A stretch of DNA of 64,000 nt. Origin: Centrapalus pauciflorus (lineage: Eukaryota > Streptophyta > Magnoliopsida > Asterales > Asteraceae). The position numbers were made by a program, and so were the translations under genes. The stretch spans positions 248,001 to 312,000 of the forward strand of contig JAANYP010006957.1 in NCBI GenBank assembly GCA_020465985.1, in the 5' to 3' direction. Positions within the stretch are counted from its first letter, which is position 1; each line of letters opens with the position of its first letter. Below the pieces are notes generated by a model. The model worked only from the letters and a program-made list of their open reading frames with translations. It had not been told where the DNA came from and made no database searches. Below, in pieces: positions 10,500 to 23,637 of this stretch.

Positions 10500-13400
10500 C
10501 TAGGATTGCAATGATAGTGAGCGTCTAGTTGTTGCCATGAGATTGTTGGCTTCGGCTTTCCAGCATTTACCGATGTCTTCTGCTATTCGTTTAGCATCCG
10601 CTGATGCACCAAGCAAGCCACGTTTCGTGAACCCTACTGCATAAAGTCCGTATGCACCTTTCCAACCATTTGGAAATGGTCTTCGAGGATACCCATCTTT
10701 CTCTGAGAACATTTCTTTTTCCTAGTAAAAAAAAAAAAAGAAAATATATGCACACCCTTTAATTTGATGATGAGTAATTAACTTTTATATTAATGTTAAT
10801 TAGTTGGTTTTTAATTTCTTTTAAAAAGAAATAATTAAAAGTACCTTTAGCCAAGATGGTACATTGCTTTTGTATCCTGTTGCTAAAATAATTGCATCAA
10901 AATTCTCTATTTTCCCATCCACAAAATGTACGGCACGACGCCCTATTCGGTGAATGCTCGGATATATCTACAAGAGTAAACACAAACTTAATAAGTAATA
11001 ATTAATAATGTATATATCAAGATTAAAAGTGGGTTAGTAAAATGTTGTTGAACTTATTCTTCATAATATATAGCTAGCAGGATATGGTAATATATATGGT
11101 ATGGGGGGTAAGAAAATAAAAGGAAAGGGAGAAATTGAAATGAAAGGTAGATCGAAAGAAAAGTGAAAAGAAAAGAAAAGAAAAGAAAAGGATCCAGAAA
11201 TAGTAAGTAGCTAGGTGGGTACGTAGAGGAAAGTAGGTAGCTAGGTTCAATTACCTTGATGTGTCCAGTTTTGATCTTGGCAAGGGCCCCAACGTCCAAA
11301 ACGGGTGTCTTTCCTGACAAGTTTTTGAGCTCGAGGGGTCCCATTGTAGGGCGATCAAGTCCGAAGCTAGCTGTGTTTCCGAGTACGAGCCATGACACCA
11401 TCAACAGAAACCGGTCAACTAATCTCATGGGAAACCACTTGAGCAACCACATCGACAACCCAAAAGTCGATTTCCCCAGCATATCTCGTGGTAGGACATG
11501 CACCTGATCCATCACATTTCATTTCACTTCACATATATTACTTACTATTTTTATTTCTTTTACCCCTAAACTTTACATTACAACATTTATATATAACCTT
11601 ACTTACTTAATTAATCAAACATATATATAACTTTTAATCCTAGCTAAAATAACAAATTTCCACTAATCGACTGCATTTTTCCTCTTTCACTTAACTTAAT
11701 TACTTTTCAGAAAGTCATCCCATATTGATAAATTTAAATTTATAGTGATCGAGGCTTTACCATCATTTAATACTTCAATTCTGAGACATTTTCTAATGAA
11801 AATCTTTAATAACATTTTATTTATAATAATAATGATGGGATGATGAGTTTTGTAAAACTATTTTAATTAATAATGCAAGAATTGATGGAAGAAATTAAAA
11901 ACGAAAACCTAAGACAAAAGAAAAAAATAGGGTGGACAGAAAACGTTCTTTTTCTGTAGCAGGAATGTGACTAACAAATATAAATATAAATAAAAGAGAA
12001 AAATAAAAGAGAAAAATAAAAGGTGAAGTTTGATGGGGGGAGTGACAAGGCTTTTTGCCTTGATGGAGGGGTAGTTTCACTTTCATTGAGGGCCATGCAC
12101 ACCATGTATTAAAGGACCCTTTACAGTAATGAAACAAACACTCTTCTCTTGTAATAATTATCTTTTTTTTTGTTTTTCTTCTCCATTTTATTAATATTCG
12201 TTTTTAAGGTGCTTTTCATGAATGGAGTTCCATGCTCCATTAGCTCCCATATGCTTGTGATTACCAAGAAAGTGACTTCTTTTTTTTTTTTTTTAAAATT
12301 TTCTCCCCACAGATATTTCCACTAATTACAAGATCTTCCATAAATAAATAACAAAGATGAGAATCGTTATTCAAATATAGAAAGGACAATTCTAACTTAA
12401 AAATATGTTAATAAAGCAAATCAAAAAACCGACCATGTTAAAAAACTCTTCTTTTTAAAATAATCTCTAAATAATATGTATATTTATCAAGTTTTTCTTA
12501 AAACAATCTTCAGATGATATAAAAACTTAGGCGTGTTTACTTACTGGAAATTTTTAAAATTTTCATTTCATTTTTCAAAAAAAAAAAAATACTTGTTACT
12601 TGATAACAATTATATAAAATTTTATTTCACTTTTTAAAATATCACTTTTCATACTCTCTCACTTATTTATTACCAACCATATATTTATTATAATACTTTT
12701 ATTATGTCTTACTTTTTCAATCACTAATCTCATTTTCCTTAAAACTAAATTTCATTATCAAAAAGTTTTCACTTTTTATTGAAACCTTTGTTTTTTTAAA
12801 TTATAAACTGAAATTGAAAAATTAAGGGTGCGTTTAGTTACTGAAAATTTCCAAAATTATCATTTCACTTTTCAACAAAAATGAAAACTTGTTCACTTTA
12901 CGACAATTTCATAAATTTTCATCTCACTTTTAAAATACCACTTTTCATATTCTCTCTCTTACTTTTTTATAACCTACCCTATATTTCTTTATAATATCTC
13001 TTTCTCTCTCTTTCTTTTCTACCACCTAACCTATTTTTCTTATTTTATAATCATCTATCTTATTTTTTCTAAAACAAAAACTTCATCATCTAAACAAGTA
13101 TTCATTTTTCATAGAAACCCTTGTTTTTTTCTAAAAACTATAACTTGAAAACTGGAACTGAAAAATGACTAGTTTTCGTGAACTAAACGCAACCTAATAG
13201 TTTTCGTTTACTAAACACAATATTGGTTTCTTTTTAGAAGACTTTTTGGGTAGTCTTTACCCTATTTACACGCTTTGGAGCAAAAAGTGTCACCTTTATT
13301 CAAACAAGATGGTATTTTTGTCATTTTATTATTTATATAACATATTATATGTGTGTGTGCGCGTGCGCGCGCGCTCTGAAGTGAGTATCATTAGTTTGCG

Positions 13401-13796
13401 GAGTACCGGAGGTACCTCGCTTAAAATCATATTTTTTGAAAATTTTATATAATCATGTTCAAATTAATAATACAAGACTACATGTAAAAAGTCACACATA
13501 AACACACTAAAACTATGTAAAACGTGCATGTTCACATTAACTGCCCTGCTGTGAACGTATGTTCACACCACTCATGTTCACATGAATGTTTTCACATTCA
13601 CATGACTTTTAAGATGCCATAAAGTGTGAATGTATGTAATTTTTTACACATAGCATTATATTATTTGTATTTAAATGAATATGAAAAAAAATTAAAAAAA
13701 GACTTTTTTCGCAACATTTTCACATCCGAAACCCGTATGTTCACAGGTACTCACAGTACTTCGTATTTTTAGATACTCACACGAATCATATGTGTA

Positions 13797-13885
<89 letters not shown>

Positions 13886-16625
13886 ATGGAGAAGTGGAGA
13901 TAATAATTGATATGCAAGTGGAGAAAGTGATAAAAATTTCACTTATTAGGTTATCCCTTTTGGATCTATAAACAGTTTGATATATAAACATTATCGAATC
14001 TAAACTCAACCAAACTAACTATTATGAAAGACAAGTTTGTTAAATAGATTCGGACCCAGGACTTCATAACTACTTTTTCAAACACTATTTTGGGTTTTTG
14101 TAAATGAAAAAAGAAACATTATATATATGGTGAAATTTCTGATGAATAGTGAAATGTGGATATATTGTGTTATAAATCTTAGTTTTAAGGTTTCTTAAAC
14201 AATTGGGTGATCGATTGTATATCATCCAAAAATACACAATTAACAGTTATGGTTAACCGAAACAATTTCATTATACAATTTTTAATAAAGAAAATTGAAA
14301 AAAATAAATTTTATATGAAAAGTTTTTAATATCTATATTTAATTATAATATGATAATTATTAGTTTATATAATTTGGCTATGAGATACTCAATTGTTTTT
14401 TTTTTTTTTTTTTTTTTTAGGTACTCAACTTTATGTTAGTTATTATTTGGTCTCCAAGATTAACCTAAAGTAATTACCATATTTTTTTGTAATTTTTTCA
14501 ATTTTGGGGAAAATTACGAAAAAGTGTAAAAACTTTTTATTTCAGATGATGTATTATGTTGTTAATTCCCGATAAAAGGTAGCATATGATTAAAAAAAGG
14601 GTTAATATTAAAAAAAAAAAAAACAATCAACTTTTTTTATTTCTGCGATTAAGTTATGTAACTTTTTTTCTCATTGTTTAAGTCCTTAAACTATTATTGT
14701 CTTATTCAAAAGTGTATAATTAACATGTTTGACTGGTACCAAACAAGTTTTCTTAGTTTTTCACTTGATCAATGCTATAAAAAAAACCAACCATCTTTAC
14801 ATATTTTAGCGATTAAGCATTTAAAATTTTCAATTTTATCAGTTGTATTTTACCGACTAATCCGGTAGCCGGTAAAATATATATTTTTTAAATAAGACAA
14901 ACATAGTTTAGGGACTAAATTGATAAAATGAGAAAAGTTAATTGGGTTTTTTCGATATTAACCAAAAAAATCCAGAATAAGGTCAAAAAAATACATTTTC
15001 TTTGGTTGCAAAGTTTCTAAAAACTTATTGTGAAATGTTAAAAGAGTTACTACATGATTTTTGTTGATAACGTATTATCCACTGATTAAACTTATTTCTT
15101 TTTCTCACATTAGGGAAGAGACCGTTTAATTAGCAATGAAAGAGATGGAGAATCTAATCTCTGTACTAGCTCTATCTAGCTATCAGGGAAGAAGGGAGGG
15201 AGCAGCTTTCGTAACCGGTCTTGTTGGAATAGAATGGGTAAGAAAGATTTTTTCTAAGTAATATGTTTCGTGTGTTTGGAGTCATCCTTTCTCTAAAATT
15301 ATAGTACTAATAAATGTGATAAATGCAGTTTAATACCATGATACAAATGCACCTAAGTTATATTATATTTGCTTTCATTTTTACGTAATTTAGCTTTATT
15401 TGTAGACACTATTTATAAATATTATAAACTTATTCTATGATTTTAATACTAAAGACACGCATAAGTCATTTGATTGTAACGAGCCACTATACTAACACAA
15501 TTTTAATTTCCATTTTCAATATAATCTCAAAAAAAAAAAAAAATTATTTGTAAACGTGTTTTAATTTTATGGCAAATAACTAATGATATTTTAATTAAAT
15601 ATATAGGGTATTATATGTATGTTTACTTGTTAATATAATCATTAAATGACTCATTCATAAACCACCTCTTAATAAATAATTTCATTCAACACTAACTAAA
15701 CATGGTCTAAACAATAGTATAAAGCTATGTTTAAAAAATCGTTATATAATATTATTAAAAAATAGATAAATTAAGTTAATAATAATTAACCCACTCAAAA
15801 AATCAATAAAAAGAAAAGAAACATTTCAGTAATAAATGTTGTTCAACCAGTATCTAGTTTCTGTTAATTAATAATCCAATTTAAAAAAAAAAAAAAAAAG
15901 TTTAATTAAGAGGGAGAGATAAAAAGAATACTCACAGCATCCCTAACAACAAGTGAAGGGGTGGCATTGTGGTTGCAAAGATCCAAACACACTTCCATTC
16001 CCGAATTCCCACATCCCACCACCAACACTTTCTTCCCTTTATAAACACTTCCACTTTTATATTCCGACGTATGTTTCACCTCCCCACAAAACTCCATCAT
16101 CCCTTTTATCTCCGGCACCACCGCCTCCGCATTCTCTCCGGTAGCCACCACTAACCATCGGCAAACATACTCCATCTCCTCCCCTTTCATCCCTACACTC
16201 TTCACCCTCCACATCCCAACACTCTCATCATACTCAGCACTCTCCACACTCTGCTCGAAAACCGGCTCGATTCTAAACCTCTTGGCGTACGCTTCTAAGT
16301 ACTCAACAAACTGTTGTTTAGTCGGGTACGTCGGAAACTCCTCGGGGAACGGCATGAGTGGCAATTCGCAGAAGTTTTTGGGAAGGTGTAGACGGAGGCG
16401 GTCGTACGTTTTGAGTTGCCAAAGCGAGGCTATGCAACTTGATCGTTCGACGATGACGCTAGGGACTCCTCGTTCCTTTAGGGTCGCAGCTGTTGCGAGG
16501 CCAGACGGTCCGGCACCAACGATGACCGGACCAGGTACCCATACTTGACGTCTCCGTTGAGGGTGTGAAAAGACATGGTACTGAGGATCATGAGCCATTT
16601 TACCTTGTATTTCTCGATCCATCAT
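10500..16625 (-). CDS. YUC: YUCCA-type flavin-containing monooxygenase, YUC2/YUC6-like
   Basis: Predicted product: indole-3-pyruvate monooxygenase, which converts indole-3-pyruvate to the auxin indole-3-acetic acid using FAD, NADPH and O2. Exons, minus strand in coding order: 16625-15936, 11503-11255, 10967-10845, 10721-10500; introns have GT-AG ends and all junctions are in phase 0. The joined frame gives 427 residues, normal for the family. Visible motifs: FAD site GAGPSG (37-42), ATGEN (161-165), NADPH site GCGNSG (204-209), ATGY in ILATGYKSNVP (342-345). The MFSEKDG and GLYAVGFT blocks near the C-terminus and the AHDP word at the N-terminus point to the YUC2/YUC6 branch. The frame stays open upstream to 16784, but M at 16625 (or 16622) fits family N-termini best. 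No stop or frameshift is seen. Intron 1 is 4.4 kb and transposon-rich. Confidence 0.95.
12530..13220. mobile_element. Tourist-like MITE interrupted by a relative (YUC intron 1)
   Basis: The outer element starts GGCGTGTTTACTTACTGGAAA and ends GTTTTCGTTTACTAAACAC; it is split by the related element at 12826-13194. The two halves left and right of the insert together look like a full copy of the same family. Confidence 0.6.
12826..13194. mobile_element. Tourist-like MITE nested in its own family
   Basis: 369 bp with inverted ends GGGTGCGTTTAGTTACTGAA and AACTAAACGCAACC and a TAA repeat on each side (12823-12825, 13195-13197). It contains the same CATTTCACTTTT and TCTCTTACTTTTTTAT words as the host copy. 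Confidence 0.65.
13350..13374. repeat. Alternating GT/GC run
   Basis: A 25-base alternating purine-pyrimidine run (TG repeats passing into GC repeats), the type that favours Z-DNA. It abuts the family C element. Confidence 0.8.
13376..13790 (-). mobile_element. (TA)n-associated MITE, family C, inverted copy (YUC intron 1)
   Basis: Carries GCGGAGTACCGGAGGTACC near the left and GGTACTCACAGTACT then GATACTCACACGAATCATAT at the right, the reverse complement of the element at 4700-5136. Its (TA)n side is at 13815. Confidence 0.75.
13791..13883. repeat. (TG)n(TA)n microsatellite
   Basis: About 24 bases of TG followed by about 69 bases of TA, inside YUC intron 1. Confidence 0.95.
14599..14963. mobile_element. 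Mutator-like MITE (YUC intron 1)
   Basis: 365 bp with inverted ends GGGTTAATATT and ATATTAACC, followed inward by AATCAACTTTTT and AAAAGTTAATTGGG. A-rich flanks hide the target-site duplication. A degraded relative is at about 17862-18185. Confidence 0.55.
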
Positions 16626-16908
16626 ATGAATGAAGATCGAATCGAATCGAATTGAATTGAAGAATATAAAATAATATAAAAATGGGGGGATTGATTGATT
16701 AATAACTATTTTGTGTGGGAAAATGGTATTTGAAATAAATGAGATTAAATAGAGAGAGATGGAGATGGTGATATATGAACACACACATTCCTTTTGTTCA
16801 TGGGAGAGAGTGTGAAGAATTAAATTTGGGTGAGTGTATTGTATATATGATATGTGAGGGAGATGAGAGCCGACCCAAGTGGTATGGAAGAACTAATGGG
16901 AGTGGGGA

Positions 16909-16919
16909 CATATATATAG
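16909..16919 (-). promoter_or_regulatory. Candidate TATA box of the YUC gene
   Basis: On the minus strand this reads CTATATATATG, 284 bases before the chosen start codon, followed by a CT-rich leader (TCTCTCTCTATTTAATC near 16745-16763). It is the best TATA-like site upstream, but AT-rich DNA makes chance matches common. Confidence 0.4.
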
Positions 16920-17114
16920 TTTTTTTTCTTTTTCTTTTTTTCTTTTTTGAATTTTTTTTATATTATATATTACTATGCGACCTAATTATAAAATATTTTT
17001 TTTTTGGCTACCATAATAACTAGTTTGACAATAGGTGTACTACACGGATTAATTTTATTAATTTGAATATGTAGACGTATAAAAAACTATAACAAATGAG
17101 ATTGACAAAATATA

Positions 17115-17790
17115 TAGGTGTGTAAATAAGCCGAGCTACTTGTGAGTAGGGGTGAGCTCGGTACCGTACCGAACCGAACCGGTACCGGTACCGATCCCGA
17201 AAATACCGAAACCGAATTATTAGTTTTGGAAGAACCGAATACCGAACCGTATAATTTTATATGGTGCCGGTTCGGTACCGAATACCGAATTTTAGCTAAT
17301 TTAAGAACCGAATACCGAACCGAAAGTACCGAATACCGAATTTTAGCAAATTTAAAAACCGAATACCGAACCGAATATATTAATTCGGTACCGGTCGGTA
17401 CCGGTACCGGTTCGGGTTCGGGAAATGGTACCCGTTGCTCACCCCTACTCGTGAGCTACTCGAGCTCGACTCGTTAAAAACTCGAAAAAAGCTGAATTAA
17501 ACGAGCTCGAGCCAAGCTCGAGCCCGAGCTTGACATATCGAGTTCGCGAGCCTAAACGAGCTCAAACGAGCCTATATATAAATAAACTTTTAAATTAATG
17601 AATATATATTATATAGATTAAATAAATATAAATATATTAAAAATAACAAGTTATATATTACATAAAAAGATTATTTAAAAATTAATTAAAAAAATTAAAA
17701 TATATAATAAACGAGCCGAGCTCGAGCTTGGAAAATTATTCACAAGCCGAGCTCGAGCTTTACATACAAAGCTCGAAACGAGTAAACATA
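17115..17790. mobile_element. hAT-type MITE rich in GAGCTCGAG, split by another MITE
   Basis: Starts TAGGTGTGTAAATAAGCCGA and carries the same GAGCTCGAG-rich flanks as the intact copy at 51531-51975 (shared CGAGCTCGACTCGTTAAAA stretch and AT-rich centre). The right end (near AACGAGTAAACATAC) is decayed, so the boundary is approximate. The element at 17147-17447 is inserted in it. Confidence 0.7.
17147..17447. mobile_element. hAT-type MITE, GGTACCG family (nested)
   Basis: 301 bp with inverted ends TAGGGGTGAGC and GCTCACCCCTA. Flanks CTTGTGAG (17139-17146) and CTCGTGAG (17448-17455) match at 7 of 8 bases, the 8 bp duplication of hAT elements. The interior repeats ACCGAATACCGAA on both arms. 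An inverted second copy is at 23336-23629. Confidence 0.85.
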
Positions 17791-17861
17791 CAAATAATAC
17801 CTTTATTTAGAGTTAATTAGTTTCAAATCATAGTCCTAGCTAGGTTATATTTTCTTTTTAG

Positions 17862-18494
17862 AATTAATATTGAAAAAATACAAACAATATTTCTTATTTT
17901 CTCAATTAAGTCCTAAACTCTTTTTTTCTTCAATTGTTAAAGTCCCTAAACTACTATATTTGTCTTTATATTTGTTACCAGCTACTGGATAAGACGGTAA
18001 GACACAACTGGTAAACAAAAAGTTTAGGCACTTATCGCTAACATATAGAAAGATACTGAGTTTTTTCTAACGCTAATCAATTGAAAAAACTAAGTTTACT
18101 TGTTTGGTAATCAGTTAAATAGGTCGCTAACATATGGAAAGATGATAAGTTTTCTCCAACACTAATAAATTGAAAAAACTAAGTTTACTTGTTTGGTAAC
18201 CGATCAAATATACACTGTTAAAAAATGGTTTATTATGAAAAAAACCAACATAGTTTCATATTTTTTTTGTGTTTTCGTCTCTTCATGTTATTTTTTACAT
18301 AAAAGTCCTCAAGTTAAAGTTTTTGACAAAAAAATTTTAATTGATAATAGATTGGGGTGTTTTGGTATAAAATGGGGTGTTTAGTAAACAAATTTAGGGT
18401 GTTTGTTGATTACAATGGAAGATTTTGGTTGTAAGTGACTTGCTATAATAGGTTTATAAGTCACCCGTTACAAATTTAGTATTAGGTTTTTACG
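17862..18494. other. Transposon fragments, no gene
   Basis: Contains a degraded relative of the 14599 element (repeated CTAAGTTTACTTGTTTGGTAA at about 18089 and 18179) and, at 18228-18330, one arm of the TTTATTATGAAAAAAACC foldback family seen complete at 20205. Confidence 0.5.
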
Positions 18495-19243
18495 GCACTA
18501 GTATTATTACTCGCATTATCAAATGATATTGAAAAAACTTTCTCTTGTAGATTAAAAAAATTTATTGCATCTCGTAAAATTAAAAGTAAATTTTGATCCG
18601 TGTGAGGATACTCAAAGTTTTAAAAAACAATCGTACGTTTCATCATTTGCCATGTTACGGGATCAACCCAATGTGCGGTAACATAAAGGTATGAACCGGG
18701 CAAACCATGAGGAGCCGACCAAATATCGGTTGTTAAGTTTACGCTTGTATTTAAGTTTTGAAATCCTTTTTGTAGTTCTATTTTAGCTTTTTTCCATAAT
18801 TTCAAACAATCGCGTTTAAGAGTAGCACGACTTACTTGATTGTATCACGATTGAAGAGTGTTTTGGATCACATTAGTCAATCGCGGATTGTCAAAGTGAT
18901 TGAACGGCAAACCTTCTTGAATCACGAAGCACGCAAATTCTTGACGACACTTCTCCGCCGAGTAGGCAAAAATACTTCCATCACGTGACATCGATGCTTG
19001 ACCCTCTTCCGGAATGGATTTGAGTCCTTGGCAATATTTTTCGGTATGCAACTTCAACGTCGTGTTGGATTCGGATTTCAACAAATGACCGCAATTTTTA
19101 CATTGCGCCTTCATCGACCCATCCGACATCTTCACCATATTGTAATTACACCAAACTTTTGGGTTTCGGGTTGTTTGTAATACTTCAATAATCGTTGGTG
19201 TAGAACCAATACCGGTGGAAGCGGTAGTACTTTGAGTTGCCAT
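18495..19243 (-). pseudogene. hAT transposase relic with BED zinc finger
   Basis: On the minus strand a frame starting at 19243 encodes a BED-type zinc finger (VWCNYN...CKNCG...LKLHTEKYC: paired Cys, then His and Cys), followed by the LTNVIQNTL region. A TGA at 18845-18847 interrupts it, but the same frame continues with YNQVSRATLKRD and the first catalytic block VNLTTDIWSA...YLYVTAHWVD. After a frameshift near 18600, KVFSISFDNASNN gives the second DDE-type aspartate block. The C-terminal dimerisation region is absent. The probable left end of the element on this strand is the inverted-repeat-like TAGGCGTGAGCAAAAAACCC at 19515-19534. It cannot make a working transposase. Confidence 0.85.
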
Positions 19244-20015
19244 TTTTTCGAGCGTTTTTTGCGAATTTTCGGTAGTAAGAATGTAATTTGAGAGAGTGTG
19301 AGCAATGTGAGTAAACCAAATCAATTAGACATATTTATAGTGAGCTTGAATGGCAAAAAAGGTTAAAAAAAAAAAAGGCTAGTAGGTTAACCGGTTTCTC
19401 AACCCGACCCGACCCGGTTTCAACGGCTAGAAAGGTGAACCGGTTACAACCCACCGGGTATTAGAAAACCCTAACCGGTTTTGGTCAAACCCGGGTTTGA
19501 CCGGGTTCGGTTTCGGGTTTTTTGCTCACGCCTAGAGAACTAGCTAAAGTACATGTACCAAAACAGTTCCCTTAATTATCCTCACATCCGATGGTAGTTA
19601 ATTGATGGATGAGCACAAGCAGAAGCACAAGAAATTAAGAAGAGTGACTGCTAGTATTTTTAAACCAACTTAATTAACGTACCTTGATCCTCATTATCAG
19701 ACATTATGTGTATGTGTGTGTCAAATCAGCAACTACTTTGATACGTGGATGCCAAATTAGATACAACTTGTTACAATAAGTTTTTATGTATAAAATGATT
19801 AAAACATATATGGTAGTAATTAATCATAGGTTGCGATATGATGACATAAGCATTAATTAATTCATGTTCAACGAATAATAAATAATAAATCTTTAATTTT
19901 AATGCAATTTTAGTATTCAAAAAATAAAATTTTTTACCAATATACAATTAAGACTAATTAGGTCATATATGAATTGAAATCATGGTGCGCGCATGCACAC
20001 ACACATATATGTGTG

Positions 20016-20587
20016 CAGGGCCGGCCCATTGGGGTGTGCAACCTGGGCTACTGTCCCAGGGCCCAACTGTAAAGGGGGCCCAATATTTTTTCTCTAATTC
20101 CTAGACTAATACTAGTAGTTTACTTGTTTTGCTAGTTGTTTGATTGTGATATTTACATATATATTTACATGGTTGTTTCCTTTGATCTTTAATTGTTATA
20201 TATAGGATTTATTATGAAAAAAACCAACATGTTTTCACGTTTTTTGCGTCTTCGTCCCTCCATGTTATTTTTTTTCCATAAAAAACCTCAAGTTATTCTT
20301 TCCTTATTGTTTTAGTGAAATTTTGGACATTAGACCCCGGTTATAATTTGTGAACCGGGTTTTAAAAACTTAAAAAATCGGGTTCTAATGTCCAAATTTC
20401 ACTAAACCAATAAGAAAAGAATAACTTGAGGTTTTTTGTGGAAAAAAAATAACATGGAGGGACGAAAACTCAAAAAACGTGAAAACATGTTGGTTTTTTT
20501 CATAATAAACTCTTATATATACATACATGTTTAAAGGGCTTTTATAAGTTTTTGCCCCGGGCCCCAAAAACTATAGGAATGACCCTG
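20016..20587. mobile_element. hAT element, CAGGGCCGGCCC ends
   Basis: Left end CAGGGCCGGCCC, right end GACCCTG, with a perfect 8 bp duplication TATGTGTG (20008-20015, 20588-20595). Subterminal GGGCCC words (CCCAGGGCCCAACTG; CCCGGGCCCCAAAAAC) match those at 1541-1966. Its centre is occupied by the MULE-type foldback at 20205-20512; without that insert it is only about 250 bp. Confidence 0.85.
20205..20512. mobile_element. MULE-type foldback MITE nested in the hAT element
   Basis: 308 bp and nearly palindromic: the left arm (TTTATTATGAAAAAAACC, AACATGTTTTCACGTTTT) is inverted in the right arm. A perfect 9 bp duplication TTATATATA (20196-20204, 20513-20521) is the Mutator length. Relatives are at 18228 (half), 52859, 54259 and 60452. 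Confidence 0.85.
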
Positions 20588-20600
20588 TATGTGTGTGTGT

Positions 20601-21084
<484 letters not shown>

Positions 21085-21142
21085 AAGAGTATTTTTTTTT
21101 TTAACTTTTTATACATAAAAATGTGTAAAATCTGAATTCATA

Positions 21143-21419
21143 TCTATAAATATTATTAAAAGAATAAATATACTCATTTCTTTTGAAGTCACATGTCATC
21201 ACTATAAATTGACACATGACATTTATAGTTTTTAAAACTAACAAATAATATTTAAACTATATCTTTCCAAATCTAGTATAATCTGCTTTTAAATGTAAAT
21301 CAAATCAAATCAAATAAAAATATAATATTTTAATAACTTAGTAATTATAATATAATAAAATTTTAATAGATGACAATATATTAAATTTATTCGCATAATA
21401 CGCGAGTAGACATAACTAG
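21143..21419 (+). mobile_element. Non-autonomous Helitron
   Basis: Starts TCTATAAATATTATTAAAAG after an A, ends CTAG before a T, and has a terminal hairpin-like CGCATAATACGCG about 14 bases before the end. The interior shares GACACATGACATTTATAGTT-type blocks with 7488-7893. Confidence 0.75.
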
Positions 21420-22580
<1,161 letters not shown>

Positions 22581-23132
22581 GGGAAAATGACATCAAATTG
22601 CTCTGAACTTTCGACTTTGTACACATTTATGCAGTGAACTTTTTTTTGTGTACATTTGGTAGTCAAAGTTTCAAAATTGTTCCAATTTGGTAGTTGGCAT
22701 ACCTGTTAACCGGTTGCGTCCGGTTTCGATGCCTACGTGGACAATTTTTTAATGACGTGGCTACCCGTTTTTATATTATACCCGGTTTTATCTATGTGGC
22801 AACATGTTTTTAAAATCATCTGGTTATAAAATCGGTTCATTTTTCATACGATCGGTCCAACTTACGTTTATAACCGAGTAATAAAACCGTGTGAGTTTAA
22901 AAAGACGGGTTGCCACGTAGATAAAACCGGGTGTAATATAAAAACGGGTAGCCACATCATTAAACAATTGTCCACGTAGGCTTCGAAACCGGAAGAAACT
23001 GATTTACAGGTACGCCAACTATCAAATTGGAATAATTTTGAAACTTTGACTACCAAATGTGCACAAAAAAAAAGTTCACTACATAAATATGTACGAAGTC
23101 GAAAGTTCAGAGCTAATTGATGTCATTTTCCC
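22581..23132. mobile_element. MULE-type foldback element, 552 bp
   Basis: Inverted ends GGGAAAATGACATCAA and TTGATGTCATTTTCCC with a perfect 9 bp duplication TACTATTAA (22572-22580, 23133-23141). The arms remain inverted-complementary almost to the centre (GTTGCCAC/CTACGTGG, ACCCGGTTTTATCTA words), so a transcript could form a hairpin of about 250 bp. Confidence 0.85.
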
Positions 23133-23335
23133 TACTATTAAATGTGTAAATAAACATCTTGTAATGTTTTAATCTATACCAATTAGCATTTTTTTTTTAA
23201 CTTTTGACATTTATCAATTAATTAGCATTTTAAATTTTAATACAAATTTTCAATTTGCTTTTTTCTAAAAATTTAACTTAAATCTATTAAAAAAAGTATT
23301 ACAAATTCACAACTAAACTTATGTTTACATATACA

Positions 23336-23629
23336 TAGGGGTGAGCGACGGGTACCATTTCCCGAACCCGAACCGGTACCGTTACCGACCGATACCGAAT
23401 TAATATATTCGATTCGGTATTCGGTTTTAAATTAGCTAAAATTCGGTATTCGGTACTTTCGGTTCGGTATTCGGTTTTTAAATTACCTAAAATTCGGTAT
23501 TCGGAACCGAACCGGCACCATATAAAATTATACGGTTCGGTATTCGGTTCTTTCAAAACTAATAATTCGGTTTCGGTATTTTCGGGATCGGTACCAGTTC
23601 GGTACGGTCCAGTACCGAGCTCACCCCTA
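23336..23629. mobile_element. hAT-type MITE, GGTACCG family, inverted copy
   Basis: 294 bp, ends TAGGGGTGAGCGACGGG and GAGCTCACCCCTA, perfect 8 bp duplication CATATACA (23328-23335, 23630-23637). It is the reverse-complement relative of 17147-17447. Confidence 0.9.
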
Positions 23630-23637
23630 CATATACA

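Noticed and set aside
16626..16784. N-terminal extension of the YUC frame to an ATG at 16784
   Set aside because: The extra 53 residues are hydrophobic low-complexity and do not resemble YUCCA N-termini; the region looks like 5' UTR.
17142..17477. 111-codon frame with repeated TEYR words, and the similar 119-codon frame at 23299-23658
   Set aside because: Both are translations of the ACCGAATAC repeats of one hAT MITE family, in opposite orientation.
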